DNA from: Duganella zoogloeoides
GTDB taxonomy: Bacteria; Pseudomonadota; Gammaproteobacteria; Burkholderiales; Burkholderiaceae_D
Direction: 5' to 3'
Assembly (NCBI RefSeq): GCF_034479515.1
Contig: NZ_CP140152.1
Span: 1,984,001-2,048,000 of the forward strand
Length of the DNA: 64,000 nucleotides
The translations under genes were made by a program, and so were the position numbers. Under the pieces are notes generated by a model. The model made no database searches. It had not been told where the DNA came from and worked only from the letters and a program-made list of their open reading frames with translations. Numbering within the stretch: position 1 is the stretch's first letter; every line of letters begins with the position of its first letter. Positions 51,354 through 61,357 of the stretch are shown piece by piece.

Positions 51354-53453
51354 ATGACTGCCGTTAACTCCGACCTGATGTATCGCCTGCTGGTGCAAGG
51401 CGTCTCCGACTATGCCATTTACATGCTCGATCCCGACGGCCATGTGATCAACTGGAACGCCGGCGCCGAGCGCGCCAAGGGCTACCAGGCGGACGAAATC
51501 ATCGGCAAGAATTTCGCGCTGTTCTACAGCGACGAGGATCGCGCTGTCGGCCTGCCGCAGCGCGCGCTGTCGATTGCGCGCGAGGACAGCCGCTTCGAAG
51601 CGGAAGGCTGGCGCCTGCGCAAGAATGGTAGCCGCTTCTGGACCAGCGTGGTGATCGAGGCGATCCGCGACCAGCGCGGCGTGCTGCTCGGCTTTGCCAA
51701 GATCACGCGCGATGTCACCGAGCGCCGCCAGCAGCAGCTGAGCCTGATCGAAGCAAAGGAAATGGCAGAGCAGTACAGCGTGCAAATGGCCGGCATGTCG
51801 CGCTTCCTCGATTCGGTGATCGCCAATATTCCGGCCAGCGTGCTGGCGCTGGACCGCGCCACCGGCGAGATCCTGCTGGCCAACCAGCAGGCGAAACTGC
51901 TGTTCGCCCAGCCGCGCCACGACATGGTGGGCCGCACCCCCGACCAGTGCCTGACGTCGGAAATCGCCGCGTACATCGCGCGCCAGACCTCGGGCGACCT
52001 GTCCGAAGCGGAACGGGTGGACAGCGAAAGCCTGGTGCAGACGTCGATCGGTCCGCGCCACCTGCGCAGCCGGGTGGCGATCGGCAGCCGGCCCGACGAG
52101 GGCGGCGATTACGTGCTGGTGATTACCGAGGACGTCACCGAGGAACTGGCCGCCTACGCGCAAATCCACCACATGGCCCAGCACGACGGCCTGACCGACC
52201 TGCCCAACCGCGCCTTCTTCAACGCTCGCCTGGAGCAGGCCATCTTGGATGGGGAGGGCAGCGAGACCGGCACCGCCATCCTGTGCCTGGACCTCGATAA
52301 CTTCAAGAACATCAACGACGCGCTGGGCCACGCCTTCGGTGACAAGATCCTGCTGGCGCTGGGCAAACGCCTGAAAAAATCGCTGCGCGAGCAGGATACG
52401 CTGGCACGCCTGGGCGGCGACGAATTTGCCGTGGTGCTGCCGCGCGTGAAACGGCTCGATGAAGCGCGGCTTGCGGCCCAGCGCCTGATCGACGCGGTGG
52501 CGCCGGCGTTCCTGATTGACGGCCACAGTTTTTCGGTGGGGCTGTCGGTGGGTATTGCACAGGCCACTGCCACCGAACCGGCCAGCGGCGAGGAGCTGAT
52601 GCGCTACGGCGACATGGCGCTGTACGAAGCCAAGCGCAACGGCCGCAATCGTTTCGAAGTCTTCCGCCCGGAGCTGGAAGAAGCGTCGCGCCACCGGCGC
52701 CAGATGGAAACCGAACTGCGCCGCGCGCTGCACCAGGGCCAGCTTGCAATGCACTACCAGCCGGTGATCGAATCGGACGGCCGCATTTCCGGTTACGAGG
52801 CACTGATGCGCTGGCAACATCCCGTGCGCGGGCTGGTGCCGCCGATGGAGTTCATCCCGATTGCCGAGGAAACCGGCTTGATCCACGAGATCGGCGTGCG
52901 TGCGCTGAACCTGGCCTGCCAGGAGGCAGTCGGCTGGGAAAATAATGCGGTGGTGGCGGTCAACCTGTCGCCGGTGCAGTTCAAGTGCACCGACCTGGTC
53001 AAGGTGGTGGCGCTGGCGTTGGCCGACTCGGGCCTGGACCCGGCCCGGCTGGAGCTGGAAATCACGGAATCGGTCCTGCTCGACAACAGCGACGGCAATA
53101 TCCGCACGCTGCGCGCGCTCAAGCATTTGGGCGTGGCGATTTCGCTTGACGATTTCGGCACCGGCTACTCGTCGCTCAGTTACCTGCGCTCGTTCCCGTT
53201 CGACCGCATCAAGATCGACAAATCGTTCGTGCGCGACATGGGCACCAGCAAGGAGGCGATGGCGATCATCCGCGCCATCACCGGCCTGTCGAGCAGCCTG
53301 CTGATCAAGACCACGGCCGAGGGCGTCGAAACCGAGGCGCAGTTCCTGCAACTGAAGAACGAGGGCTGCTCGCACTTCCAGGGCTTTTTGTTCGGCCGCC
53401 CGGAAGCGGCCGAGAACATGCTGCAGGATGCCTCGGCCCCGATGAATTTTTAG
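51354..53453 (+). CDS. PAS-PAS-GGDEF-EAL cyclic-di-GMP protein
   Basis: A 699-residue cytoplasmic protein with two PAS domains (about 10-125 and 150-265), a GGDEF domain (280-440; intact GGDEF at 354-358) and an EAL domain (450-690; Glu482-Ala-Leu, DDFGTGYSSLSYL, KIDKSFV). Both catalytic motifs are complete, so synthesis, degradation or both of cyclic-di-GMP are possible. No membrane segment is present. No strong ribosome site is seen before the ATG. The AT-rich 86-bp spacer upstream holds the likely promoter. Confidence 0.9.
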   Translation: MTAVNSDLMYRLLVQGVSDYAIYMLDPDGHVINWNAGAERAKGYQADEIIGKNFALFYSDEDRAVGLPQRALSIAREDSRFEAEGWRLRKNGSRFWTSVVIEAIRDQRGVLLGFAKITRDVTERRQQQLSLIEAKEMAEQYSVQMAGMSRFLDSVIANIPASVLALDRATGEILLANQQAKLLFAQPRHDMVGRTPDQCLTSEIAAYIARQTSGDLSEAERVDSESLVQTSIGPRHLRSRVAIGSRPDEGGDYVLVITEDVTEELAAYAQIHHMAQHDGLTDLPNRAFFNARLEQAILDGEGSETGTAILCLDLDNFKNINDALGHAFGDKILLALGKRLKKSLREQDTLARLGGDEFAVVLPRVKRLDEARLAAQRLIDAVAPAFLIDGHSFSVGLSVGIAQATATEPASGEELMRYGDMALYEAKRNGRNRFEVFRPELEEASRHRRQMETELRRALHQGQLAMHYQPVIESDGRISGYEALMRWQHPVRGLVPPMEFIPIAEETGLIHEIGVRALNLACQEAVGWENNAVVAVNLSPVQFKCTDLVKVVALALADSGLDPARLELEITESVLLDNSDGNIRTLRALKHLGVAISLDDFGTGYSSLSYLRSFPFDRIKIDKSFVRDMGTSKEAMAIIRAITGLSSSLLIKTTAEGVETEAQFLQLKNEGCSHFQGFLFGRPEAAENMLQDASAPMNF

Positions 53454-53469
53454 CGCTCGGTTTTAACGC

Positions 53470-55104
53470 TTATTTGTAACGCTCCTCCATCAGATCGATT
53501 TCGCGCACCAGCTTGCGCGAAATCGAATCCGAGATCTTGTCGTGCCGCGCCAGGTCGAACACCACGCGCCGCTCGGCCTTCAGTCCCGCCAGGCGCAGCT
53601 CGCGTTCGGCCGAATCGGTGCGGCGCCAGGCGCCTTCCTTCTCCGGTTCCACTTCCTTGAGCCGGTGCTCGTAGAACGCGATCACGCGGCCCGCCGCTTC
53701 CGGATACACGTTCGGATCGGCGCAGGTACCCGACTCCATCAGCTTGATCTGCGCATCCTTGACCGCTTCGAGTGCGGCAGTGGCGGCGGCGCGGCGCCCC
53801 AGGTCTTCCTCCTGCTGCTCTTCCGGCTCGGACGGGAACGTTACGCCCTTGAGCAGGCGCGGCAGGCCGATGCTGGCGATCAGCAGCGAGAGCAGGATCA
53901 CCGAGCAGGCCAGGAAGATGGTCAGCGCGCGGGCGGGGAAGGGCTCGCCGTTGGGCAGCAGCAGCGGCAGCGTCAGCACGCCGGCCAGGGTGATGGTGCC
54001 GCGTGCGCCAGCCAGCGTGGTGGCCATCACCAGGCGCCACTTGATTTGGGGACCCGGCGCGTGGCGCAGGCGCTGCTTGAAAATGGTCAGCCGCAGCGAC
54101 GCCCATACCCAGGCAAAGCGCAGCACCAGCAGGCCGCCGGTAATGGCCACCGCGTAGACCGCCAGCCACCACGGGTTGAGGTGGCCGCTTTCCTCGATGG
54201 TGGCGCGGGCGCCCTTGAAGATGTCGGGCAGTTGCTCGCCCAGCAGCACGAACATGATGCCGTTGAGCGCGAATTGCACCGTGTCCCACACGGCCGAGCG
54301 CTGGATGCGGGTATTGGCCATGGCCTGGCCGCTCAGCTCCACGTAGCTCATGGTCACGCCGGCCGCCACCGCCGCCAGGATGCCGGATGCATTAAGTCGC
54401 TCGGCCACCAGGTAGGCGCCGAACGGCAGCAGCAGGTTGACCAGGATCGGCGAGCCGACCGGTTCGCCGAAGTGGCGCGTGAGCCAGCGCTGCACCCAGG
54501 TCACGACCATGGTGACGGCCACGCCGGAACCGAGGCCCGCGATCACCACCCACACGAACGTCAGGCTGGCGCTGCCGATTGAAAACGCGCCGGTCATGGC
54601 AGCGGCCACCGCGAAGCGGAAGCATACCAGGCCGCTGGCGTCGTTGAGCAGCGATTCGCCTTCGAGGATGTGCATCAGGCGCTTTGGGATCGGCGTGTTG
54701 GACGCGATCGAGCTGACCGCGATCGGATCGGTGGGCGAGACGATGGCCGCCAGCGCAAAAGCGACGGCCAGCGGCATGGCCGGAATCAGCCAGTGGATCA
54801 AAAAGCCGGCGCCGATCACGGTAAAGAACACCAGCCCGAACGCCAGTTCGAGGATGGTGCCCTTGTCGCGCAGCAGGCCGCTTTTGGGGATGCGCCAGCC
54901 GTCGAGGAACAGCAGCGGCGGCAGGAAAATCAGGAAAAACAGGTCGGGCTCCAGTTCCACGCCGTGCGTGGACTTGGCAGCGATCAGCGCGCCCAGCGCG
55001 ATCTGCACCAGCGGCAGCGGAATCGCACTTGGCAGCAGCCGCATCAGGTACGCGCTGGCCACCACGGCCAACAGCATGACCAGCACAATTTCAATCGAAT
55101 CCAT
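53470..55104 (-). CDS. CPA1-type Na+/H+ antiporter
   Basis: A 544-residue membrane antiporter with about 12 helices to residue 410 and a long cytoplasmic C-terminus. The ion-binding SPTDPIAVSSI and GESLLNDASGLV motifs and the later ARGTITLAG helix identify the NhaP/NHE-like CPA1 family. The tail (about 415-544) is charged and helical and probably regulates transport. It is convergent with the GGDEF-EAL gene and divergent from tRNA-Gly. Confidence 0.87.
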   Translation of the reverse strand: MDSIEIVLVMLLAVVASAYLMRLLPSAIPLPLVQIALGALIAAKSTHGVELEPDLFFLIFLPPLLFLDGWRIPKSGLLRDKGTILELAFGLVFFTVIGAGFLIHWLIPAMPLAVAFALAAIVSPTDPIAVSSIASNTPIPKRLMHILEGESLLNDASGLVCFRFAVAAAMTGAFSIGSASLTFVWVVIAGLGSGVAVTMVVTWVQRWLTRHFGEPVGSPILVNLLLPFGAYLVAERLNASGILAAVAAGVTMSYVELSGQAMANTRIQRSAVWDTVQFALNGIMFVLLGEQLPDIFKGARATIEESGHLNPWWLAVYAVAITGGLLVLRFAWVWASLRLTIFKQRLRHAPGPQIKWRLVMATTLAGARGTITLAGVLTLPLLLPNGEPFPARALTIFLACSVILLSLLIASIGLPRLLKGVTFPSEPEEQQEEDLGRRAAATAALEAVKDAQIKLMESGTCADPNVYPEAAGRVIAFYEHRLKEVEPEKEGAWRRTDSAERELRLAGLKAERRVVFDLARHDKISDSISRKLVREIDLMEERYK

Positions 55105-55213
55105 TCCAGTCCTTCATTACCATTGCTAAATGGTATGAAGTTTAACCGAAGGGCCGCACGGTAAGAACTTGGCAAACGGATAGTGCCCGGGGCTGGCGCT
55201 TTGGAAAAAGTTC

Positions 55214-55222
55214 TGTCATAAT
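55214..55222 (+). promoter_or_regulatory. Extended -10 promoter of tRNA-Gly
   Basis: TG-T-CATAAT at 55214-55222 is an extended -10 box, with the tRNA beginning 14 bases later. The -35 region is weak, as is usual with TGn elements. Confidence 0.5.
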
Positions 55223-55235
55223 CTTGCCTCTCCAA

Positions 55236-55311
55236 GCGGGAGTAGCTCAGTTGGTAGAGCGCAACCTTGCCAAGGTTGAGGTCGAGAGTTCGAGACTCTT
55301 CTCCCGCTCCA
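55236..55311 (+). tRNA. tRNA-Gly(GCC)
   Basis: A 76-nt tRNA. The acceptor stem GCGGGAG pairs with CTCCCGC, the D arm is AGCTCAGTTGGTAGAGC, the anticodon arm CAACC-TTGCCAA-GGTTG presents GCC at 55269-55271, and the T loop is GTTCGAGAC. The 3' CCA is encoded. The anticodon reads the glycine codons GGC and GGT, both frequent in this genome. Confidence 0.97.
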
Positions 55312-55318
55312 GCATTCA

Positions 55319-55374
55319 GCTGTGCAGATTTTCGGTCTGCACAGCGTTCAAAAGGACCTGCGGGTCCTTTTTTT
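55319..55374 (+). terminator. Two hairpins ending the tRNA transcript
   Basis: A first perfect hairpin, GCTGTGCAGA with TCTGCACAGC (55319-55345), is followed by AAAGGACC with GGTCCTTT (55351-55370) and a T-run. The second is a standard rho-independent terminator. Confidence 0.88.
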
Positions 55375-55444
55375 ATTTCCATCGGCAGGTGACGTGGGTT
55401 GCCTTTCTATTCATAATGAGAATTCCTCATGAATGGAGAATCGC

Positions 55445-55693
55445 ATGACCCAACGCTCCGTTGCTCCGCTTGCCGCACTGTCAATCGCCTTTTTCACCTC
55501 GGCTGCCATGGCAGCCGAGGCCAAGACAGGCCCGGACTCCGCCATGCTGCCCGACACCGTCTGCACCAGGGCCAACCAGCCGATCGACGAAAAAGGCTTC
55601 GTACAAGCTGTTGCGGGAGAACTTCGATATTTGCGACTGATCTGCTCGAGAAGGAAAACTATCAAGTTCACATCCACTGAAATTCCTGCCTGA
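55445..55693 (+). CDS. Small secreted protein or truncated gene remnant
   Basis: 82 residues from the ATG with GGAGAA five bases upstream. The first 22 residues are a clear signal peptide (APLAALSIAFFTSAAMAAEA). The mature part (TVCTRANQPIDEKGFVQAVAGELRYLRLICSRR) resembles the start of longer exported hydrolases, then stops after a basic tail. I suspect a frameshifted remnant, but there is no downstream homologous sequence before CheV. The 162 bases that follow (55694-55855) have no other gene. Confidence 0.4.
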   Translation: MTQRSVAPLAALSIAFFTSAAMAAEAKTGPDSAMLPDTVCTRANQPIDEKGFVQAVAGELRYLRLICSRRKTIKFTSTEIPA

Positions 55694-55855
55694 ATTGACA
55701 ATGTTGCCTCGCAGACCGTTGTTTATCGTGCTGTAGGACAAGATTACGCCACTGAAAGTGCTCCGTAACAGTGTTGCGAACGTTATACTTCTCAGGCAAT
55801 GGCAGCAGGGGTCCGCGGTGGACTCGCTGTTCTGCGCACCCGACGGAGACGATCT

Positions 55856-56818
55856 ATGAAATCAGTTCAGCAGGAAGTGGATGAACGCAGTAATTTGACC
55901 AATTCCAACAAATTCGAACTGTTGCTGTTCCGCCTCGGCGCTGACGCCAATGGTGAACACTCGGAATTGTTCGGAATTAACGTCTTCAAAATCCGCGAAA
56001 TCGTGGCGATGCCTGAAGTGACAGCTGTGGCCGGATCCCCGCCACACATGCTGGGCGTCGTCAATTTGCGCGGTCAAATTATCACGGTGCTCGATTTGCC
56101 GGGCATCGTGGGTGTGACCCCAAAAACTGGTCTCAATATCATGCTGGTAACCGAGTTCGCGCGTACCACGCAAGCGTTCGCTGTGGAATCGGTGGAAGAA
56201 ATCGTGCGTCTCGACTGGAGCCAGGTGCTGACGGCCGAAGGTACGGCCGGCGGCAAGGTCACCAGTATCGCGCGCGTCGATGGCGATGTGCAAAACACGC
56301 GCCTGGCGCAGGTGCTGGACGTGGAGACCATCTTGCGCGAGCTGGTGCCGCCCGATGGTAAAGACGTGGACATGGAAACCATCGGCCCGAAAGTGCTGTT
56401 GAAGCCAGGCTCCGTGGTGCTCGCTGCCGACGATTCGGTGGTGGCGCGCAACCTGATCGAAAAAGGCCTGGAAGCGATGGGCGTGCATTTCATCATGACC
56501 AAGTCGGGCAAGGAAGCGTGGGAACGCCTGAACGCGATTGCCGATGGCGCCAAGGCCGAAGGTTTGCCGGTCAGCGACCGCGTGGCGATGGTGCTGACCG
56601 ACCTGGAAATGCCGGAAATGGACGGCTTTACCCTGACGCGCAAGATCAAGCAGGACGCGCGTTTCGCCAAGATACCGGTGGTGATCCACTCCTCGCTGTC
56701 GGGCAAGACCAACGAGGATCACGTCAAGGGCGTGGGCGCGGATGCGTACGTGGCCAAGTTCTCGGCCGAAGACCTGGCATCGACGATTCGTACCGTGATC
56801 GGCAAGGCTGCCGCCTAA
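55856..56818 (+). CDS. cheV: Chemotaxis coupling protein CheV
   Basis: A 320-residue protein with an N-terminal CheW domain (about 15-170; LFGINVFKIREIV, MLGVVNLRGQIITVLDL) and a C-terminal receiver (185-318; phospho-acceptor Asp249 in VLTDLEMPEMDGF, Lys in YVAKFSAED). CheV links chemoreceptors to CheA and adjusts signalling by phosphorylation. I start at the ATG with CGGAGACG upstream, not at an earlier ATG that lacks homology. There are no other che genes nearby. An imperfect terminator follows. Confidence 0.93.
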   Translation: MKSVQQEVDERSNLTNSNKFELLLFRLGADANGEHSELFGINVFKIREIVAMPEVTAVAGSPPHMLGVVNLRGQIITVLDLPGIVGVTPKTGLNIMLVTEFARTTQAFAVESVEEIVRLDWSQVLTAEGTAGGKVTSIARVDGDVQNTRLAQVLDVETILRELVPPDGKDVDMETIGPKVLLKPGSVVLAADDSVVARNLIEKGLEAMGVHFIMTKSGKEAWERLNAIADGAKAEGLPVSDRVAMVLTDLEMPEMDGFTLTRKIKQDARFAKIPVVIHSSLSGKTNEDHVKGVGADAYVAKFSAEDLASTIRTVIGKAAA

Positions 56819-56854
56819 CGGGATAGGCTCCTGAGCAAAACACGGTAGTATCGA

Positions 56855-56886
56855 GGTCCACGGCGGCAACGTCGTGGCCCTTTTTT
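56855..56886 (+). terminator. Terminator after cheV
   Basis: GGTCCACGGCG and CGTCGTGGCCC pair at nine of eleven positions around a GCAA loop, followed by six T residues. Confidence 0.75.
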
Positions 56887-56907
56887 CTTGCCCCGAAAGG
56901 ATCTATC

Positions 56908-57489
56908 GTGACAGCCAAAAACATCCTGTTTCTGACCGGCGACTTTGCCGAGGATTACGAGACCATGGTGCCATTCCAGGCGCTGCAAATGGTCGGTCAT
57001 ATCGTCCATGCAGTCTGCCCGGGCAAGCGCGCCGGCGACACCGTCAGAACCGCCATCCACGACTTCGAAGGCGACCAGACCTATACCGAAAAGCCCGGCC
57101 ACCTGTTTGCGCTCAACGCCAATTTCGACGAGGTCGATACCGCCAACTACCATGCGCTGGCAATTGCCGGCGGCCGCGCGCCCGAGTACCTGCGCCTCAA
57201 CCCGCGCGTGATCGCCATCGTCCAGGAGTTTGCCGCAGCGGGAAAACCGATCGCGGCGGTGTGCCACGGCGCCCAGTTGCTGGCCGCCACCGAGGTCATC
57301 CGCGGCAAGACCATCGCCTGCTACCCGGCTTGCTCGCCCGAGGTCAAGCTGGCCGGCGCCACCTATGCCGATATCGCGGTGGACCAGGCTATTACCGACG
57401 GCAACTTCATCACCGCTCCCGCGTGGCCGGCCCATCCGGCGTGGCTGGCGCAATTCCTCAAGGCGCTCGGTACCGAAATCAAGCTGTAG
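56908..57489 (+). CDS. DJ-1/PfpI-family protein
   Basis: A 193-residue DJ-1/PfpI-fold protein (class I glutamine amidotransferase-like). The nucleophile elbow [10 protein letters not shown] places Cys119-His120, and the acidic partner is near Glu15-Glu18 in GDFAEDYE. Members act as glyoxalase/deglycase-type or protease-like stress enzymes. It starts with GTG, preceded by AAAGGA. The gene stands alone between cheV and S-formylglutathione hydrolase; removal of reactive aldehydes would be a common theme with the latter. Confidence 0.87.
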   Translation: MTAKNILFLTGDFAEDYETMVPFQALQMVGHIVHAVCPGKRAGDTVRTAIHDFEGDQTYTEKPGHLFALNANFDEVDTANYHALAIAGGRAPEYLRLNPRVIAIVQEFAAAGKPIAAVCHGAQLLAATEVIRGKTIACYPACSPEVKLAGATYADIAVDQAITDGNFITAPAWPAHPAWLAQFLKALGTEIKL

Positions 57490-57565
57490 CACTTGTCCCG
57501 GCAGTGAAGGAGGCGCCACTTGCACGCCTCGGCAACGGCGCCGGCGCGGCTTGTCAGCGCATCGC

Positions 57566-58405
57566 TTACGCCAGGTTCTTGGCGTGGAAGCGGATGTGGT
57601 CTTCGATGAAGGTCGCGATGAAGTAATAGCCGTGGTCGTACAGCGGATGCTGCCGCAATTCCAGTGGCTGCGATGCGTTGCGGCAGGCCGCCTCGAACAC
57701 TTCCGGATAGAGCTGCTCGGCGAGAAACTTGTCGCCGAGGCCCTGGTCGATCAGGATACCGGCCGGGAAGGGCGTCTGCAGGCGCGACATCAAGACCGAG
57801 GCGTCGTACTGCTCCCAGGTTTCCTGGTCGTCACCAAGGTAGCCGGTGAACGCCTTCTTGCCCCACGGCGACTTGATCGGCGCGGCAATCGGCGCGAAAG
57901 CCGACACCGACTTGAACGCCTGCGGATTTTTCAGCGCCAGCGTCAGCGCGCCATGGCCGCCCATCGAATGGCCGAAGATACCGACCCGCGCGCCATTGAC
58001 CGGCAGCTCGGCGATGACCAGCTCGCGCAGTTCGTGGATGTAGCTTTGCATGCGGTAGTGCTTGTCCCATTCCGGTTTGGTGGCGTCCAGGTAGAAGCCG
58101 GCGCCCACGCCGAAGTCCCAGCTGTCCGACTCGCCCTCAACGTTGGCGCCGCGCGGGCTGGTGTCCGGCGCGATCAGGATCAGGCCGGCTTCGGCGGCAA
58201 AGCGCTGGGCGCCAGCCTTGATCATGAAGGTTTCTTCGTTGCAGGTCAGGCCGGCCAGGTAGAACAGCGCCGGCAGGCGCGCATTGTCCAAGTTGGCGGG
58301 GATGAACACGGAGAAGCGCATCGGCAGGCCGATCTCGCGCGAGTCGTGGCGGTAAAAGCGTTGAACGCCGCCGAAACAGGCGTGTTCACTCAGTAATTCG
58401 AGCAT
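57566..58405 (-). CDS. fghA: S-formylglutathione hydrolase
   Basis: A 279-residue alpha/beta hydrolase of the esterase D family that splits S-formylglutathione to formate and glutathione in formaldehyde detoxification. The nucleophile Ser147 is in GHSMGGHGA, the Asp in DQGLGDKFL and the His in YDHGYYFIATF. LTCNEETFMIKAG and SPRGANVEGESDSWDFGVGAGFY fit FrmB/FghA closely. The glutathione-dependent formaldehyde dehydrogenase is not in the window. It is transcribed away from the antiporter. Confidence 0.93.
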   Translation of the reverse strand: MLELLSEHACFGGVQRFYRHDSREIGLPMRFSVFIPANLDNARLPALFYLAGLTCNEETFMIKAGAQRFAAEAGLILIAPDTSPRGANVEGESDSWDFGVGAGFYLDATKPEWDKHYRMQSYIHELRELVIAELPVNGARVGIFGHSMGGHGALTLALKNPQAFKSVSAFAPIAAPIKSPWGKKAFTGYLGDDQETWEQYDASVLMSRLQTPFPAGILIDQGLGDKFLAEQLYPEVFEAACRNASQPLELRQHPLYDHGYYFIATFIEDHIRFHAKNLA

Positions 58406-58505
58406 AGAAGTTTCCTTATGTTTCTTATGGAACAGTAGTCGGTGGCGTAATCGGCCATAATACTACTAGTAACGTTAAGTGTTTTGCAAAAAATAGGAGA
58501 ACTAC

Positions 58506-59690
58506 ATGCCGGAATTCCAGGTCATCCTGGCCGACCTTGGTTGGCCGCTTGCCATCGCTCTTGCCTGGCTGTTGGGCGAATTCATACACCGCTGGACCCA
58601 GCTGCCGCGCATCAGCGTGTACGGCATTGTCGGTTTCCTGTTATCACAGGCGTTTCCCGAGGCGCTCACCAGCGGCGCCTCCAGCACCGTCACCACCCTG
58701 GCCAACTTTGCCTTTGGCCTGATCCTGTTCGAATTCGGTTACCGCATCAACCTGCGCTGGCTGCGCATCAATCCGTGGATATTGGTCACCGGCCTGGTCG
58801 AATCGGCCGCCACCTTTGGCGTGGTGTACCTGATCGCCACGCTGTCCGGCATGCCGTCGCTGACGTCGTTGTTGCTGGCCTCGCTGGCCATGTCCACGTC
58901 GCCGGCCGGCGTGCTGCGCGTGATTAACGAGCAGAACAGTTCGGGGCAGGTCACCGAGCGCGTGCTGCACCTGGTGGCCATCAACTGCGTGCTGGCCGTG
59001 TTTGTCTTCAAGGTCGTGGTCGGCTTCTGGGTGTTCGAGACTTCGGGCAGCCTGACGCAAGCAATCTCGCATTCTCTGATCGAGTTGCTGATTTCGGCCG
59101 CCATGGGGGCCATCCTCGGCTTCCTGGTGCCGGCCGTGCTGCGCCGATTGGGCGCGCTGGCGCAGGATGGCACCATCGCGTTTGCTTTGGGCGTGGTGCT
59201 GCTGGTGGCCGGTTCGTCGGCGTTCGAGGTGTCGCCGGTGCTCGCTACGCTCACGTTCGGCCTGGCCGCGCGCCACAGCCGCGTCGCGTTCAGCCGTACC
59301 GAGCGCAACTTCGGCGGTATCGGCGAACTGCTGACCGTGCTGCTGTTCGTGTTTGCCGTGTCCACGCTGGAGTGGAGCCGCGTGGTGGAAGGCGCCGGCC
59401 TGGGCATGGTGCTGCTGCTGGCGCGCTTCCTGGTCAAGACCGCCAGCGTGACCGTGTTTGCCAAGGTGGGCGGTATTTCGTGGCGCAAGGGCATGTTGAC
59501 CGGCGTGGCGCTGGCGCCGATGTCGGTGTTCGTCACCTTGCTGCTCGAGCAAACCCGCTACATGGGCATCGTGCTGGTCGACGAGCTGGCCGCGCTGGCC
59601 GCCATGACCCTGGTGCTGGAAGTGCTGGGACCGATCTTCACCCAGCGCGCCCTGATCTGGGCTGCCGAAACGACCAAGAAGGAGATTTGA
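58506..59690 (+). CDS. CPA2-type cation:proton antiporter
   Basis: A 394-residue membrane protein of about 12 helices, Na_H_exchanger type. [35 protein letters not shown] and [19 protein letters not shown] correspond to the helix 1-5 ion path of CPA2 carriers. It lacks the RCK/TrkA-N domain that KefB/KefC proteins have. It is followed with one base between by the YbdK gene, whose ribosome site AAGGAG lies in the last codons of this gene. A link between K+ efflux and a glutathione-like thiol is a reasonable guess. Confidence 0.82.
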   Translation: MPEFQVILADLGWPLAIALAWLLGEFIHRWTQLPRISVYGIVGFLLSQAFPEALTSGASSTVTTLANFAFGLILFEFGYRINLRWLRINPWILVTGLVESAATFGVVYLIATLSGMPSLTSLLLASLAMSTSPAGVLRVINEQNSSGQVTERVLHLVAINCVLAVFVFKVVVGFWVFETSGSLTQAISHSLIELLISAAMGAILGFLVPAVLRRLGALAQDGTIAFALGVVLLVAGSSAFEVSPVLATLTFGLAARHSRVAFSRTERNFGGIGELLTVLLFVFAVSTLEWSRVVEGAGLGMVLLLARFLVKTASVTVFAKVGGISWRKGMLTGVALAPMSVFVTLLLEQTRYMGIVLVDELAALAAMTLVLEVLGPIFTQRALIWAAETTKKEI

Positions 59691-59691
59691 C

Positions 59692-60810
59692 ATGTCATTG
59701 GAAAAATTCAACAATTCCGAACCGCTGACCCTGGGCGTGGAGCTGGAACTGCAGCTGGTGAGCCTGTCCGACTACGACTTGACCGCGTCGAGCCCCGACC
59801 TGCTGCACCTGCTGGGCCGCAAGCCGTTCCCCGGCAACGTCACGCCCGAGATCACCGAGAGCATGATCGAGATTAACAGCGACGTCCACACCCGCCACAA
59901 CGAGCTGGTCGCGCAGTTGCAGGTGATCCGTGACACGCTGGTGCAGGCCGGCGAGCAACTCAATATCGGCATTTGCGGCGGCGGTACCCACCCGTTCCAG
60001 AAATGGTCGGAGCGCCGCATCTTCTCCAAGCCGCGCTTCAAGGAGGTGTCCGAGCTGTACGGCTACCTAGCCAAGCAGTTCACCATCTTCGGCCAGCACG
60101 TGCACGTCGGCTGCGCCAACGGCGACGATGCGCTGTTCCTGCTGCATTCGCTGAGCCGCTACGTGCCGCACTTTATTGCGCTGTCGTCGTCGTCGCCGTT
60201 CGTGCAGGGTAACGACACGCTGTTCAATTCAGCGCGGTTGAACTCGGTGTTCGCGTTCCCGATGAGCGGCCGGGCGCCGTTTACGCTGAGCTGGGACAGT
60301 TTCGAGCACGAGTATTTCGCCAAGATGGAGCACACGGGCGTGATCAAGAGCATGAAGGACTTTTACTGGGACATCCGACCCAAGCCCGAGTTCGGCACCA
60401 TCGAACTGCGCGTGTGCGATACGCCATTGACGGTGGAACGCGCCGCCGCGTTGGCCGCGTACCTGCAGGCGCTGTGCGCCTACCTGCTGGAACGGCGCGA
60501 AGAGGCGCCGGCCGAGGATGACTACCTGGTCTATAACTACAACCGCTTCCAGGCTTGCCGCTTCGGCCTGGACGGCACGCTGGTGCACCCGAAAACCTAC
60601 GAAAGCCTGTCGCTGCGCGAGGACATTCTGACCACGCTGCGCAAGATGGAACCGTACGGCGTCACGCTGGGCGGCACCGAAGGGTTGCAGCACCTGGTGC
60701 GCGCCACCCACGAAGGCAGCGACGCCCACTACTTGCGCCAGCAATACGACCGCAGCGGCAGTGCCGAAGGCATGGTGGACGCAGCGATCCAGCGGTTCCG
60801 CGGCCGGTAG
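59692..60810 (+). CDS. ybdK: YbdK-type carboxylate-amine ligase
   Basis: A 372-residue GCS2-family ATP-dependent ligase, weakly active as glutamate-cysteine ligase in E. coli Ybd[49 protein letters not shown] and [12 protein letters not shown] carry the metal and substrate residues of the family. Length is normal. It is translationally coupled to the antiporter and ends one base before a convergent NTF2-like gene. Confidence 0.9.
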   Translation: MSLEKFNNSEPLTLGVELELQLVSLSDYDLTASSPDLLHLLGRKPFPGNVTPEITESMIEINSDVHTRHNELVAQLQVIRDTLVQAGEQLNIGICGGGTHPFQKWSERRIFSKPRFKEVSELYGYLAKQFTIFGQHVHVGCANGDDALFLLHSLSRYVPHFIALSSSSPFVQGNDTLFNSARLNSVFAFPMSGRAPFTLSWDSFEHEYFAKMEHTGVIKSMKDFYWDIRPKPEFGTIELRVCDTPLTVERAAALAAYLQALCAYLLERREEAPAEDDYLVYNYNRFQACRFGLDGTLVHPKTYESLSLREDILTTLRKMEPYGVTLGGTEGLQHLVRATHEGSDAHYLRQQYDRSGSAEGMVDAAIQRFRGR

Positions 60811-60811
60811 G

Positions 60812-61282
60812 CTAGATGCCAGCGAGCACCGCAATGTCGCCGGTGCGCCAGATGTTATCGACCGTGTTGCGCGTGATGACCCAGCCATCGCCGGCTCTGG
60901 CCAGCTCCACGTCATACCGGTTCTTCATCAGGTAATGGCGGGTGGGATCGCTGCGCGGAACGTGCTGCGCTTCCACCAGTGCATCGAGCCGCGCCGTGTC
61001 GCCGTCGATGGTCACGCGCGCGTTGGTCACGGAGTGCGTGGTATCGAGCGTTGCCAGCGAGGCGCGCAAGGCTGCGACGATCACGTCTCTGCCCTCGATG
61101 ACAGGATAGTCGAAGCCCGCCTTGGCGGCTGCCGGACGAAAATCGGAGACGGCGTTTTCCGCCAGCGCCGACGCCAGCAGGGACTGGTCGCGCAGATCGA
61201 TGCCGGCAGCGAAGCGATAGAGGGCATCGACAGCCGCAAGCTTGTCGGCGGTGTCGCCGGTGAACGATGGTGAGTTGGTCAT
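60812..61282 (-). CDS. SnoaL/NTF2-like protein
   Basis: A 156-residue cone-shaped NTF2-fold protein (ADKLAAVDALYRFAAGIDLRD, TTHSVTNARVTIDGDTARL, GDGWVITRNTVDN). Such proteins act as isomerases, dehydratases or hydroxylating enzymes on small hydrophobic substrates, sometimes as binding proteins. Catalytic residues cannot be assigned. It is the last gene of a minus-strand set with a second NTF2-like protein and a reductase. Confidence 0.75.
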   Translation of the reverse strand: MTNSPSFTGDTADKLAAVDALYRFAAGIDLRDQSLLASALAENAVSDFRPAAAKAGFDYPVIEGRDVIVAALRASLATLDTTHSVTNARVTIDGDTARLDALVEAQHVPRSDPTRHYLMKNRYDVELARAGDGWVITRNTVDNIWRTGDIAVLAGI

Positions 61283-61357
61283 GGGTTGTCCTTTTTGGTG
61301 CGGGTGGCGGGCGGAGTGCCGCCATGCCCGGGATGTGCGCCCTTGCAGGTGCGTTGG

